From the NCBI RefSeq assembly GCF_018343625.1, contig NZ_JAGYPG010000004.1:3102-67101 (forward strand): a stretch of 64,000 nucleotides of DNA, given 5' to 3'. This DNA comes from Lederbergia citri (GTDB lineage Bacteria > Bacillota > Bacilli > Bacillales > Bacillaceae_C). This document shows, in pieces, positions 25,653 through 34,538 of this stretch (positions are counted from its first letter, which is position 1; the number at the start of each line of letters is the position of its first letter). The notes beneath the pieces are model-generated. The model ran no database searches, was not told where the DNA came from, and saw nothing but the letters and a program-made list of their open reading frames with translations. Made by a program: the position numbers and the translations under genes.

Positions 25653-27080
25653 ATGAATTTTGAAACAGTAATCGGACTTGAAGTCCACGTAGAACTCAAA
25701 ACGAAATCAAAAGTATTTTCACCTGCTCCGAACCACTTTGGGGCTGAGCCAAATCACAACACGACTGTTATCGATCTTGGGTATCCTGGTGTTTTGCCAG
25801 TACTGAACAAGAGCGCAGTAGAGTATGCGATGAAAGCGGCAATGGCTATAAATTGTGAAATCGCAACGGAAACAAAATTTGATCGTAAAAATTATTTTTA
25901 CCCAGATAATCCGAAAGCTTATCAAATTTCTCAATTCGATAAACCGATCGGTGAACATGGATGGATTGAGATTGAAGTGGACGGAGTTAAAAAGAAAATC
26001 GGCATCACACGTCTTCACCTTGAAGAGGATGCTGGTAAATTAACGCATAAAGAAGATGGTTCACTCGTCGACTTAAACCGTGCGGGAACTTCATTAATCG
26101 AAATTGTGTCTGAACCTGATATACGCTCTCCTCAAGAAGCGTATGCTTACTTAGAAAAACTGAAATCCATTATTCAATATACAGGAGTTTCTGATGTTAA
26201 AATGGAGGAAGGCTCTCTAAGATGTGATGCCAACATTTCTTTACGCCCAGTTGGACAAGAAGAGTTTGGAACCAAGACAGAATTGAAAAACTTAAACTCT
26301 TTTAACTTTGTGCGCAGAGGTTTAGAGTTTGAACAAAAACGCCAGGAAAAGGTTCTTTTATCAGGCGGAGTGATCCAGCAAGAAACTCGTCGTTTTGACG
26401 AAGCTACTGGTGAAACAATCCTAATGCGTGTCAAAGAAGGAGCGGAAGATTATCGCTACTTCCCTGAGCCAGATCTCGTTCAATTATATATTGATGATGA
26501 GTGGAAGGCTCGTGTTCGTGCGGAAATTCCAGAGCTTCCGGATGCACGTAAAAAACGTTATGTTGAGGAACTGGGTCTCCCTGCTTATGATGCGATGGTC
26601 CTTACGTTAACGAAAGAAATGTCCGATTTCTTTGAAGCGGTGCTTGCTGAAGGAGCAGATGCGAAGCAGGCTTCCAACTGGATGATGGGTGAGGTTTCTG
26701 CTTACTTGAATTCTGAACAGAAGGAACTGCATGAAACTGCCTTAACGCCCGCTGGATTAGCAGGAATGATCAAATTGATTGAAGATGGAACGATTTCTTC
26801 CAAAATTGCGAAACAAGTATTCCGCGAGCTCGTTGAAAAAGGCGGCGACGCAGAAACAATCGTAAAAGAAAAAGGTTTAGTTCAAATTTCAGACGAAGGA
26901 GCACTTCTTGCCATCGTAACTGAAACATTGGACGCCAACCCACAATCCATCGAAGATTATAAAAATGGAAAAGGCCGTGCACTTGGATTCCTAGTCGGTC
27001 AAATCATGAAAGCAACAAAAGGCCAGGCTAACCCGCCTATGGTTAATAAATTATTAAAACAAGAAATCGATAAACGATAA
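25653..27080 (+). CDS. gatB: Asp/Glu-tRNA amidotransferase subunit B
   Basis: A 475-aa kinase/transferase subunit. It has G-L-E-V-H-V-E-L, D-R-K-N-Y-F-Y-P-D, R-L-H-L-E-E-D-A-G-K, R-C-D-A-N-I-S-L-R-P and the C-terminal YqeY-like tRNA-binding region. In the conserved G-T-P-L-I-E-I-V motif the Pro is Ser, a small change. The start follows aaggggggagag. A terminator follows at once, closing the gatCAB operon. Confidence 0.95.
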   Translation: MNFETVIGLEVHVELKTKSKVFSPAPNHFGAEPNHNTTVIDLGYPGVLPVLNKSAVEYAMKAAMAINCEIATETKFDRKNYFYPDNPKAYQISQFDKPIGEHGWIEIEVDGVKKKIGITRLHLEEDAGKLTHKEDGSLVDLNRAGTSLIEIVSEPDIRSPQEAYAYLEKLKSIIQYTGVSDVKMEEGSLRCDANISLRPVGQEEFGTKTELKNLNSFNFVRRGLEFEQKRQEKVLLSGGVIQQETRRFDEATGETILMRVKEGAEDYRYFPEPDLVQLYIDDEWKARVRAEIPELPDARKKRYVEELGLPAYDAMVLTLTKEMSDFFEAVLAEGADAKQASNWMMGEVSAYLNSEQKELHETALTPAGLAGMIKLIEDGTISSKIAKQVFRELVEKGGDAETIVKEKGLVQISDEGALLAIVTETLDANPQSIEDYKNGKGRALGFLVGQIMKATKGQANPPMVNKLLKQEIDKR

Positions 27081-27087
27081 GATGAAG

Positions 27088-27122
27088 ATAGGTGCTCCGT
27101 AAAAGGGGTGCCTATTTTTTTT
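27088..27122 (+). terminator. terminator after gatB
   Basis: ataggtgctcc pairs with ggggtgcctat (11 bp, with wobble pairs), then seven T residues. Confidence 0.85.
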
Positions 27123-27138
27123 GTGAAAATGATTTTCA
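27122..27138. promoter_or_regulatory. 17-bp palindrome, possible operator
   Basis: gtgaaaat and attttcac flank a single g, a perfect palindrome just after the gatB terminator and about 140 bp before the thioredoxin-like gene. No known repressor is assigned. Confidence 0.35.
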
Positions 27139-27277
27139 CGGTGCTTGAAAGAAATTATCCACGAATTTAAGCAACTACAGAGAGTTGATGCAATTTTATC
27201 AACAAAGCCTCTAAGCTGAATGAAAAGTAAACCTAGTATATAATAATAGGCAACAATAAAAGAAAAGAGGCATGAAT

Positions 27278-27829
27278 ATGAACTTAGTGGATTGGTTTAA
27301 TAAAGGAATGACATCAGAAGAATACATAAATTCTATGGAAAAACACAAAGAAAATTTGCAAGCAATTCTTCAGAAGTTTGAAATTTCGGCAGGCGATGAA
27401 GCATCTTTAGCCAATTTAAAAGATGAAAAACTTCGCGTTATTGTCATTACGGAGGATTGGTGTGGAGATGCCATGCTTAATGTTCCCATTTTATTAAAAT
27501 TAGCCGAAAAAACTGGACTAGAAGTTCGGATGTTGCTCCGTGATCAAAACTTGGAGCTCATGGACCAATATTTAACAAATGGTACATCAAGAGCAATCCC
27601 TATTTTCATTTTTATCGACCAAAATGGCAATGAACGTGCCGTTTGGGGACCAAGGTCAGAAAGGCAACAGCGATATGTTGAAGAACAACGTTCCAAGCTT
27701 CCTAATAAGGAAGATGAAAGCTTTGCTGAAAAACAAAGTGAAATGTATAGTCAAATGATGAAAAGAAATGTAACAGATCCTACTGTTTGGGACGATGTAT
27801 ATAATAGCATTAAAAATAGACTTTTATAA
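27278..27829 (+). CDS. thioredoxin-fold family protein
   Basis: A 183-aa cytosolic protein of the bacterial thioredoxin-like family. The active-site region is E-D-W-C-G-D-A (Cys near residue 65), so only one Cys of the usual CxxC is present; a cis-Pro follows in R-A-I-P-I-F-I-F. The C-terminal quarter is charged and helical. The ATG at 27278 has better spacing from agagg than ATG 27272. It is followed 14 bp later by an arylamine N-acetyltransferase gene. Function is not established. Confidence 0.75.
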   Translation: MNLVDWFNKGMTSEEYINSMEKHKENLQAILQKFEISAGDEASLANLKDEKLRVIVITEDWCGDAMLNVPILLKLAEKTGLEVRMLLRDQNLELMDQYLTNGTSRAIPIFIFIDQNGNERAVWGPRSERQQRYVEEQRSKLPNKEDESFAEKQSEMYSQMMKRNVTDPTVWDDVYNSIKNRLL

Positions 27830-27843
27830 GATCGAGGTGTTGA

Positions 27844-28644
27844 ATGATGGAGCAAATTGCAAATCAATATTTACAGCATTTACGCTTAACACGAGAGGAA
27901 CCGAATCTAAATTATTTGCAGCGCCTCATTCAACACCATCTAGCTTTCGTTCCATATGAAACGTTTAGTAAATTTCAATATTTTTCATTGGCTCCGGACT
28001 ATATTCCACCCCTCTCAGTTTTCGTTCAAAATATGATTGGAAAAGGTTGGGGAGGGACATGCTATACCCTTAATATGAACTTTGGGAGATTACTAGCATT
28101 GCTAGGTTATGATTGCTATCTTGTAAAAGTAGAACCCGGCCATCTTGCCATAATGGTAGTGCTTCAAGATAAAAAATATTATGTTGATGTAGGCTATGGG
28201 TCGCCGATTATGAAGCCAGTCGAGTTGGAAGCTAAATCAATACATCATATGCATGGTTTCGGGGAAGAAATTATTTTTACAAAACTTAGCTCGGATACAT
28301 ATGAAATCGACCGCAGATCAAACGGCAAATCCTTTGTGAAAAAACAAATTATCTGGAAGCCGCTTTCGGAAACGGACATAACGGAAGATATTCGCTCATC
28401 GTATTTGGACAGTGATGATAATATTACAATGAGAAGAATTACGGCCGTTCGTTTTAATGGTCATCAATGCTATTATTTGCGTAATAATTCCATGAAGATC
28501 ATGACCTTTCGAAATATTAGTGAGGTCAAAATGAATGATATTGAAAAATGGGTGAAGCTAGTGCGGGAGGTTTATCAAATAGATTCCGAGGCATTGGTGG
28601 ACTCTATACATTTCTTAGAAGATCGCGGAATAAAGTTGTTTTAA
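27844..28644 (+). CDS. arylamine N-acetyltransferase family protein
   Basis: A 266-aa NAT-family protein. The catalytic Cys-His-Asp triad is visible: Cys in W-G-G-T-C-Y-T-L-N, His in P-G-H-L-A-I-M-V and Asp in Y-Y-V-D-V-G-Y-G. Family members use acetyl-CoA to acetylate arylamines or act in secondary metabolism; the substrate here is unknown. It probably shares a transcript with the thioredoxin-like gene and is followed by a terminator. Confidence 0.85.
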   Translation: MMEQIANQYLQHLRLTREEPNLNYLQRLIQHHLAFVPYETFSKFQYFSLAPDYIPPLSVFVQNMIGKGWGGTCYTLNMNFGRLLALLGYDCYLVKVEPGHLAIMVVLQDKKYYVDVGYGSPIMKPVELEAKSIHHMHGFGEEIIFTKLSSDTYEIDRRSNGKSFVKKQIIWKPLSETDITEDIRSSYLDSDDNITMRRITAVRFNGHQCYYLRNNSMKIMTFRNISEVKMNDIEKWVKLVREVYQIDSEALVDSIHFLEDRGIKLF

Positions 28645-28647
28645 AAA

Positions 28648-28682
28648 TTCATCTAAACCAAGATGGATTTTTTTATTTTTCT
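28648..28682 (+). terminator. terminator after the NAT gene
   Basis: attcatct pairs with agatggat around aaacca, followed by a run of seven T. Confidence 0.7.
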
Positions 28683-28753
28683 ACAATATAAAACTTAATC
28701 AAATACTTTACGTCATAATTAATGTAGGAAAATATTATATTAGGAGATATCGA

Positions 28754-29059
28754 ATGATGTATCTAATTGAAGCATTTAATTTTGTTAAATATGAGTTTGT
28801 ATTTTTGACAGTAGTTTCAATAGGTATTTTTATTTGTGTAGTTTTTTTCAAAAAGTTCATTAACACTTTTTCTGTTTATTTAATTAGTTTTATTTGTGCC
28901 ATAATCTCCATGTTAAACTTGATTCTGTTAGGATATGTGGCTGATGAATTAAATGCAGTAGATATTACAAATACCTATTTGTTTATTACAGTAATTGTAT
29001 TTTGCATCATTAACTCAATTTTTGCATATAGGAACTTCAACAACACTAAAATTTCATAA
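28754..29059 (+). CDS. hypothetical small membrane protein (101 aa)
   Basis: Three predicted transmembrane helices (about residues 14-32, 38-60 and 72-92) with few charged residues. It starts at ATG after aggagatatcga. No family is recognised. It stands alone between the NAT terminator and the EEP hydrolase gene. Confidence 0.6.
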   Translation: MMYLIEAFNFVKYEFVFLTVVSIGIFICVVFFKKFINTFSVYLISFICAIISMLNLILLGYVADELNAVDITNTYLFITVIVFCIINSIFAYRNFNNTKIS

Positions 29060-29109
29060 AGACATGCTATAATTGCAATCGTATACATAAACAGAAAGGG
29101 GCTTTTCTG

Positions 29110-29883
29110 ATGAATTTGCGTATCATGACTTACAATGTCCGCAATGACTGTGATCCACCGCCTAATTCTTGGGAGGAACGTAAAGAACTGATCAGGGATT
29201 TAATTGTAAGAGAATCTACTGATATTATTGGTACCCAGGAATGTAAATTCAATCAAGTGCAGGATTTGGATTATCTTCTTGAGGATTATAATTGGATTGG
29301 TTTAGGACGAGAAGGTGGAAGCAAAAGTGAGTTTATGGCGATATTTTATAAAAAAAGCCGTTTTGAGGTGATAGAATACGATCATTTTTGGTTATCTGAT
29401 ACGCCTAACGTGGTAGCCTCAAGTACATGGGGAAATGATTGTACGCGGATGGCCACTTGGATTCGCTTCCTCGATAAGGAGACGAATCAATCCTTCTATC
29501 ATTTGAACACTCACTTGGACCATATTTCTGAGAATGCGAGAGTAAAGGGTGCTGAGTTGATTGTAAAGCAATCAGATGCCTTTGACTCCTCTATCCCTTT
29601 ATTTATTACAGGAGATTTTAACACTTTAGCTGAAACGGATACACATCAAGCCTTTTTGAAAAAAGGGAATTTCATCGATACATGGGGAACTGCCTCAGAA
29701 CGAATGAATGAGGAATTGGGCAGCTTTAATAACTTTAATGATCCGACCGGAGGAGAAGGACGGATCGACTGGATTTTATATCGTGGAGATGTAAAAGTAG
29801 GTACTCTTAAAATTGTAAATGATCAAGTAGACGGAAGATTCCCTAGTGATCATTTTCCGATCATAGTTGATTTTGAGGTTTAA
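29110..29883 (+). CDS. endonuclease/exonuclease/phosphatase family hydrolase
   Basis: A 257-aa EEP-fold metal hydrolase without a signal peptide. All motif groups are present: M-T-Y-N-V-R, Q-E-C-K-F, H-L-N-T-H-L-D-H, T-G-D-F-N-T-L, R-I-D-W-I-L and S-D-H-F-P-I. Substrate (phosphoester of sugar, lipid or nucleic acid) cannot be told from sequence. The ribosome binding site is aaagggg. It ends at a bidirectional terminator. Confidence 0.85.
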   Translation: MNLRIMTYNVRNDCDPPPNSWEERKELIRDLIVRESTDIIGTQECKFNQVQDLDYLLEDYNWIGLGREGGSKSEFMAIFYKKSRFEVIEYDHFWLSDTPNVVASSTWGNDCTRMATWIRFLDKETNQSFYHLNTHLDHISENARVKGAELIVKQSDAFDSSIPLFITGDFNTLAETDTHQAFLKKGNFIDTWGTASERMNEELGSFNNFNDPTGGEGRIDWILYRGDVKVGTLKIVNDQVDGRFPSDHFPIIVDFEV

Positions 29884-29925
29884 AAAACCGGTAGGCATCG
29901 TTAAAACGATGCCTACCGGTTTCTA
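29884..29925. terminator. bidirectional terminator
   Basis: A long perfect stem (aaaccggtaggcatcgtt / aacgatgcctaccggttt) lies between two convergent genes and has A/T runs on both sides. Confidence 0.88.
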
Positions 29926-30501
29926 ATCTTGCATATTGTTGAAGGTTTTGCGATATTGCCATATTAGAATGAGGATCATGATTTCCACTACAAATGAGGC
30001 AATTGATCCTATTGTAATCAAAGTGAGTGCTGCTGTTTCCGAAATATTTAAAGCGAATGGTGTTAGAACCGCAACGCCGAGTACAACAATAATATAAATC
30101 TTTAGATTGTTTTTAGTAGTATAGGCCAGCGACTCCTTTTTATGTTGATTCGCCAGTTCTATGGAACCTATTAATAAATAATAAATAAGAGCAAGGTGAA
30201 TCAAAGTCATTATAGATAATGTTGCAAGAATCAAAATGGTCGATGTAGAAGGGATGAAACCTCCCAAAATATTGATTTCTCCAATAAAATAAGTGGGTAT
30301 AGATGCTAATCCTAAAAAGATTGCGTAAATATTAGCTCTTTTAAAATAAAAAGAAAATGTGCTTAAATCAATTAAACCGGACACTACGATAAAATAACCG
30401 ATGAAATCCGGTAATAGATCGAATTGATTGATTTTTAAGTCTAAAAATACGATCATGAATCCCCAAAAGATTTTCGTAAAGGCTTTTGCGATGTCTATCA
30501 T
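29923..30501 (-). CDS. hypothetical multi-pass membrane protein (192 aa)
   Basis: About five or six hydrophobic segments span the sequence, starting A-K-A-F-T-K-I-F-W-G-F-M. A D-L-L-P-D-F-I-G-Y motif near residue 30 recalls small membrane proteins of bacilli of unknown role. The start codon overlaps the stop of the upstream minus-strand gene, so the two form an operon. Confidence 0.65.
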   Translation of the reverse strand: MIDIAKAFTKIFWGFMIVFLDLKINQFDLLPDFIGYFIVVSGLIDLSTFSFYFKRANIYAIFLGLASIPTYFIGEINILGGFIPSTSTILILATLSIMTLIHLALIYYLLIGSIELANQHKKESLAYTTKNNLKIYIIVVLGVAVLTPFALNISETAALTLITIGSIASFVVEIMILILIWQYRKTFNNMQD

Positions 30502-31358
30502 TATTTTTCCCCCTGTACAATCACCGCAATGTCTTCTTCGGTCATTTCTGGTTGATAGTAAATCGTATCTAGGAATGAAAATGTTTTGCCTTCATCATCA
30601 TTACCAATCAATTTAATATCAAAGGTATATAAATGAAGTTTATTTTTATCATCATGATCAAACTTTATTTGATATTCCATTGATAAGTAATCGCCTTTTT
30701 TCTTTTGTATGGGAAAGGAATCTTTAGTTAGGAGCTCCCCCTTTGGTACGATATCTGAATGATTTTCAGGAGTTCTTTGATTTTCTCCTATATAAATCTT
30801 GATTGCCTTTTCAAATTTATCCGCAAACGGAATTTCAAAATCCGTGATATTCACATCTTTTTTGGCAACTGCTACTGTATATCCAGTATGATCCGATGAA
30901 CTTCCACTGGCACTAAAGTCGAAAGGGGTTTTGTTTTCTTTGTATTTACGAAGAATCACATCTCCAATTTCCATTAATTGAATTTCCCCATTAGTAAAAT
31001 GTGCTTCTATTTCCGTTAGCTGTAGTTCCCCATTTTTCATTATCTCTTCAAGCTCTTCGGTTACATTCATATGTACCATCTTTAGTTTATGATGTTTAAA
31101 TGTATCATATGTTTCATCTGAATACACTGGCAACACTATCTCCGAGTCAGGAATCGTAAACCAAGCAATTCCAATATCATCATTTCGATTTGTCAAATAT
31201 TGAAATTGGAGCATGCTATCAACTCTAACCTGGGTGTCATAATAATGTTTCAACATGATTGGCTCTTTCAGTTGTTTACTGACAAAAAACAAATAATTTC
31301 CAATCATACTGATGATTGCGATTACCATGCCCCCTAGCATGGCTTTTTTAATATTCAT
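30501..31358 (-). CDS. hypothetical membrane-anchored protein (285 aa)
   Basis: One N-terminal transmembrane helix (about residues 8-26) and a large, acidic, outside-facing domain with no recognised motif. Two adjacent segments (G-E-L-Q-L-T-E-I-E and G-E-I-Q-L-M-E-I-G, about residues 111-133) look like an internal repeat. It overlaps the next gene's start (TAATG) and converges on the EEP gene. It might be a sensor or partner for the membrane protein; this is inference. Confidence 0.6.
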   Translation of the reverse strand: MNIKKAMLGGMVIAIISMIGNYLFFVSKQLKEPIMLKHYYDTQVRVDSMLQFQYLTNRNDDIGIAWFTIPDSEIVLPVYSDETYDTFKHHKLKMVHMNVTEELEEIMKNGELQLTEIEAHFTNGEIQLMEIGDVILRKYKENKTPFDFSASGSSSDHTGYTVAVAKKDVNITDFEIPFADKFEKAIKIYIGENQRTPENHSDIVPKGELLTKDSFPIQKKKGDYLSMEYQIKFDHDDKNKLHLYTFDIKLIGNDDEGKTFSFLDTIYYQPEMTEEDIAVIVQGEK

Positions 31359-31425
31359 ATTTTCGATCCTCTCTAAAAAGTTCTTCTACTATAATTCTAC
31401 AAATTCATATAAATTTCCTTTTAAA

Positions 31426-31459
31426 GTGTAGGGGTAGGCATTTTTTCCGCGTCTATTAG
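31426..31459 (+). promoter_or_regulatory. putative ECF-type promoter of the DD-carboxypeptidase gene
   Basis: gtgtaggg (31426-31433), 16-nt gap, cgtctattag (31450-31459), 33 bp before the start codon. The same two blocks with a 17-nt gap precede the nearby ECF sigma gene. The cgtcta block is typical of ECF -10 elements. Confidence 0.65.
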
Positions 31460-31491
31460 TTATAGATATGCGATATGTAGGAGTGAATTCC

Positions 31492-32373
31492 ATGAAACGA
31501 AGTGCTATTTTACTTATTATTATTCTTTTAGCGATGTTTACTTATCATAAAAAAGATCAAATCATCATGTCGTTTACGCATTCACCGGTACATATATCAG
31601 GGGAAGCTGCTGTCCTTTTGGATGAAAATACCGGGGAAATTATTTTTTCTAAAAATCAAAATGAAAAATTGTATCCGGCAAGTACAACGAAACTATTAAC
31701 AGCTTTGGTTGTACTTGATAGAAGCGCACCTAACGATAAAGTGAAGATTGGCAAAGAAGTTTATTTACAAATGGAAGGCGAGGCACGTGCCGGTTTATTC
31801 GAAGGACAAGTTCAAACGGTTGAGGAACTGCTCGCAGCTATGCTTTTACAATCAGGAAATGATGCGGCGAGGTCAATAGCGATATATACGGCTAATCAAG
31901 ACAAGAAAATGAATGAACTTGAAGCTATTCAGTATTTTGCCGATTTAATGAATAAAAAGGCAAAGGAAATTGGAGCGGTTCATTCACACTTTGTAAATCC
32001 ACATGGTCTACACGATGAAAATCATTTTTCTACTGCTTACGATATTGCGCTAATTGCTAAAGAAGCGAAGCATAATAAGGTAATCAGCGAGCTCGTAAGT
32101 AGGCAATTCTTTTCTACAAAGACTCATACATACCAAAATCGGAATCAGCTTTTAAATCCTAATAGCCACTATTTTTACAAAGATGCGACAGGTCTAAAAA
32201 CAGGATTCACTGACCAGGCGGGATATTGTCTAGTATCGTCTGCAAAAAGGGGAAATCAAAAGCTGATTGCCGTTGTACTTCATTCTGGAAAAGAATCCAT
32301 GTGGTCAGATTCTATTTCATTATTAAATTACGGGTTTAATCAAGATAAAGAAAATACGCTTGCCCTTCCATGA
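31492..32373 (+). CDS. D-alanyl-D-alanine carboxypeptidase (DacF/PBP5 type)
   Basis: A 293-aa S11 family protein trimming peptidoglycan stem peptides. Signal or anchor helix at residues 3-19; active-site P-A-S-T-T-K (SxxK), L-Q-S-G-N-D (SGN) and A-T-G-L-K-T-G-F (KTG) are all present. It ends soon after the catalytic domain and lacks the PBP5 C-terminal beta domain and amphipathic anchor, so it is probably held by its N-terminal helix. The ATG follows aggag; an upstream in-frame ATG is disfavoured. A shared promoter motif links it to the sigma operon downstream. Confidence 0.88.
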   Translation: MKRSAILLIIILLAMFTYHKKDQIIMSFTHSPVHISGEAAVLLDENTGEIIFSKNQNEKLYPASTTKLLTALVVLDRSAPNDKVKIGKEVYLQMEGEARAGLFEGQVQTVEELLAAMLLQSGNDAARSIAIYTANQDKKMNELEAIQYFADLMNKKAKEIGAVHSHFVNPHGLHDENHFSTAYDIALIAKEAKHNKVISELVSRQFFSTKTHTYQNRNQLLNPNSHYFYKDATGLKTGFTDQAGYCLVSSAKRGNQKLIAVVLHSGKESMWSDSISLLNYGFNQDKENTLALP

Positions 32374-32392
32374 TAAAATTAATTAGAAAAAT

Positions 32393-32427
32393 GTGTAGGG
32401 TCTGATGTTGTGTTCAACGTCTATTAG
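32393..32427 (+). promoter_or_regulatory. putative autoregulated ECF promoter of the sigma operon
   Basis: gtgtaggg (32393-32400), 17-nt gap, cgtctattag (32418-32427), 30 bp before the sigma gene start. It matches the motif ahead of the DD-carboxypeptidase gene. Confidence 0.65.
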
Positions 32428-32456
32428 GATGCAAGCGGAAAGGGGGGAGAGAAGGT

Positions 32457-32999
32457 TTGGATGATGTGCTCATTGAAAAAATAAAAAATGGTAATGACCA
32501 TGCGTTTCGCGTTCTCGTAGAAAAATATCGAAACCATATATTTTATACAGTATACGGCGTTCTTCGCAATGAAAAAGATGCTGAAGATGCAGCGCAGGAA
32601 GTGTTCCTCAAAATCTATACTTCTCTCCCCCAATATAAGAAGCAAGGATTTAAGACGTGGATCACTCGAATTGCTGTTAATCATGCGATTGATATAAAAA
32701 GAAAGCAAGTGAGAAGGCAGGAAAACCAGCAAGTGGAGTATGATGAAACTGGCCATGCTCCACCTTCGGAAAGTGTAGAGCTATTAGTTATTAATAAAGA
32801 AAAAAGAGAACTTTTAAGAAAAAGGATTAAGGAGCTGCCAGAAAATTATCGTTCCGTCGTCGAAGACTTTTACATAAAAGAAAAGACTTATCAAGAAATA
32901 GCGGTAAAAGAAGAAGTGCAGCCCAAAACAGTCGAAGTAAGGCTTTATCGTGCAAGACAATGGATGAAAAAGCACTGGAAGGAGGATGATTTTTCATGA
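32457..32999 (+). CDS. ECF-type RNA polymerase sigma factor
   Basis: A 180-aa sigma-70 family group 4 protein. Region 2 (about residues 20-85) includes A-E-D-A-A-Q-E-V-F-L-K-I and W-I-T-R-I-A-V-N; region 4 (about 120-170) has L-P-E-N-Y-R-S-V-V and Y-Q-E-I-A...T-V-E-V-R-L-Y-R-A-R. TTG start after a strong ggggggagagaagg. It overlaps the anti-sigma gene by 4 bp (ATGA) and heads a four-gene envelope-type operon, with the same promoter motif as the adjacent DD-carboxypeptidase gene. Confidence 0.9.
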   Translation: MDDVLIEKIKNGNDHAFRVLVEKYRNHIFYTVYGVLRNEKDAEDAAQEVFLKIYTSLPQYKKQGFKTWITRIAVNHAIDIKRKQVRRQENQQVEYDETGHAPPSESVELLVINKEKRELLRKRIKELPENYRSVVEDFYIKEKTYQEIAVKEEVQPKTVEVRLYRARQWMKKHWKEDDFS

Positions 33000-33457
33000 A
33001 TCATATGACGTATGAAAATTGGCTCGAATATGCTCGGGATGAGCTAAATGAAGAAACACGAGAAATATATGAAAACCATCTTTACACCTGTGACCACTGT
33101 CTAGAGCTTTATTTAAAAGCGGTGGAAGAGACAGAATTCCAGATGCCGGAAATTGCTGAATCATCCAGCTTTACGGATTCGGTTATGCATCAAGTAACAG
33201 GGCTGAAGAAGCCAACGACCAAACCAAAAAGAAAGATTTCTCAAAAACAAACAATTTTTAACTATTTTGTGGCAGCAGCAGTAACATTAGTCTTAATGTC
33301 TACAGGAGTGTTTTCTCAGCTTATGAATATGGCGAGTTCATTTGAAAATAATGAGCAAAAACAAGCTGATTCATTCGTTCAATCGTTTTTAAATAAACAA
33401 GATTCCTTTACAAATAAATTCGAAGAGATACTTAAGGAGGAGGATCGTCATGAATAA
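32996..33457 (+). CDS. anti-sigma factor, zinc-finger type, membrane anchored
   Basis: A 153-aa protein. The N-terminal anti-sigma region carries H-x3-C-x2-C (H-L-Y-T-C-D-H-C, about residues 27-34), then a linker and one transmembrane helix (about 86-106), with a short outside tail. By family knowledge it holds the sigma factor at the membrane until a signal releases it. It overlaps its neighbours by 4 and 8 bp, so translation is coupled. Confidence 0.85.
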   Translation: MNHMTYENWLEYARDELNEETREIYENHLYTCDHCLELYLKAVEETEFQMPEIAESSSFTDSVMHQVTGLKKPTTKPKRKISQKQTIFNYFVAAAVTLVLMSTGVFSQLMNMASSFENNEQKQADSFVQSFLNKQDSFTNKFEEILKEEDRHE

Positions 33458-34538
33458 AAACCCATTTATCGCGTTTTTGATCGCATTTTTTCCAGGCGGC
33501 GGTTTAATGTACCTTGGAAAAGTTTTGCGCGGGTTTTTCTATACATTTACTGTTTTTGGAATTCCAATACTGTCGTTTGGGTTGGCTGCAATGTCGAACG
33601 AAGGGATTTTTGCAGCATTCTCCATAGGCGGTATAATCATGTACATTATCAACTTTATAGATACAGTCGTTACCGCATCGAAACTATATCAACAGCCAAT
33701 TAATAATGAGGATGTGGCTGTAGAACAAAGAGCCATTGATTCTGAACGATTTTTTACAATAGTACTATCTTTCGTCCCAGGCTTGGGCCACTTCCAGCTA
33801 GGATTAGTCTATCGCGGAATGACACTGTTAGCTTCCTTCCTTGGAGTGGCGATTATGGTGGTATTTGTAACTGCTATGACTGGGCGTGAACAGTTCCTTA
33901 TTTTTCTAGCAACACTGCCAATCATTTGGATTTACGGATTTTTTGATGTGATAAGACTTCTGGATGCCAAACAAAAAGGAGAGACACTTGTTGATAAATC
34001 TGTATTAGAAGATATCGAAAATAGATCAAGTGATGGTAGAAAAAGCAAAGCGATTGCTACTTTGCTTTCCATTATACCTGGAGCGGGGCATCTGTACTTA
34101 GGACTGCAAAAACGCGGCATTCAGTTAATGGCAGCCTTCCTATTTTCTATCTATATCCTTGATGTGTTAAGGCTCGGGATTTTCTTATTCGTAGTTCCGA
34201 TTATCTGGTTTTTCAGCTTCTTTGATGGCTTGCAAAAAGCATCAAGAGCAGAAACTGACGAAGTTGAAGAAGACGTACCAATCGTGTCGTTCTTTATTAA
34301 TCATCAAAAATGGGTCGGGATTGGGTTGATTGCTCTTGGTGTGTACTATCTAGGAACAAACATTTTCATGCCGATTGCAGCTCCTTATGTTCAAAGACTT
34401 TTAGACGTCGATATCAATTTTTGGTTTTATCGCTATTTCCAAACAGGGGTGCTCTGTATTTTACTTATTGGTGGCGGAATCAAATTATTGTCTGGAAAGA
34501 AAGTAGCGATTGAAAAAGAAGAAGGTGATAACGAATGA
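33450..34538 (+). CDS. multi-pass membrane protein in the sigma operon
   Basis: A 362-aa protein with about nine or ten transmembrane segments in three internal repeats. Each repeat begins with a phrase like A-F-F-P-G-G-G-x-M-Y-L-G, S-F-V-P-G-L-G-H-F-Q-L-G or S-I-I-P-G-A-G-H-L-Y-L-G, the signature of TM2-like modules. Function is unknown; it may sense or shape the envelope under sigma control, which is inference. The ribosome binding site aggaggagg lies inside the anti-sigma gene. Confidence 0.75.
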   Translation: MNKNPFIAFLIAFFPGGGLMYLGKVLRGFFYTFTVFGIPILSFGLAAMSNEGIFAAFSIGGIIMYIINFIDTVVTASKLYQQPINNEDVAVEQRAIDSERFFTIVLSFVPGLGHFQLGLVYRGMTLLASFLGVAIMVVFVTAMTGREQFLIFLATLPIIWIYGFFDVIRLLDAKQKGETLVDKSVLEDIENRSSDGRKSKAIATLLSIIPGAGHLYLGLQKRGIQLMAAFLFSIYILDVLRLGIFLFVVPIIWFFSFFDGLQKASRAETDEVEEDVPIVSFFINHQKWVGIGLIALGVYYLGTNIFMPIAAPYVQRLLDVDINFWFYRYFQTGVLCILLIGGGIKLLSGKKVAIEKEEGDNE

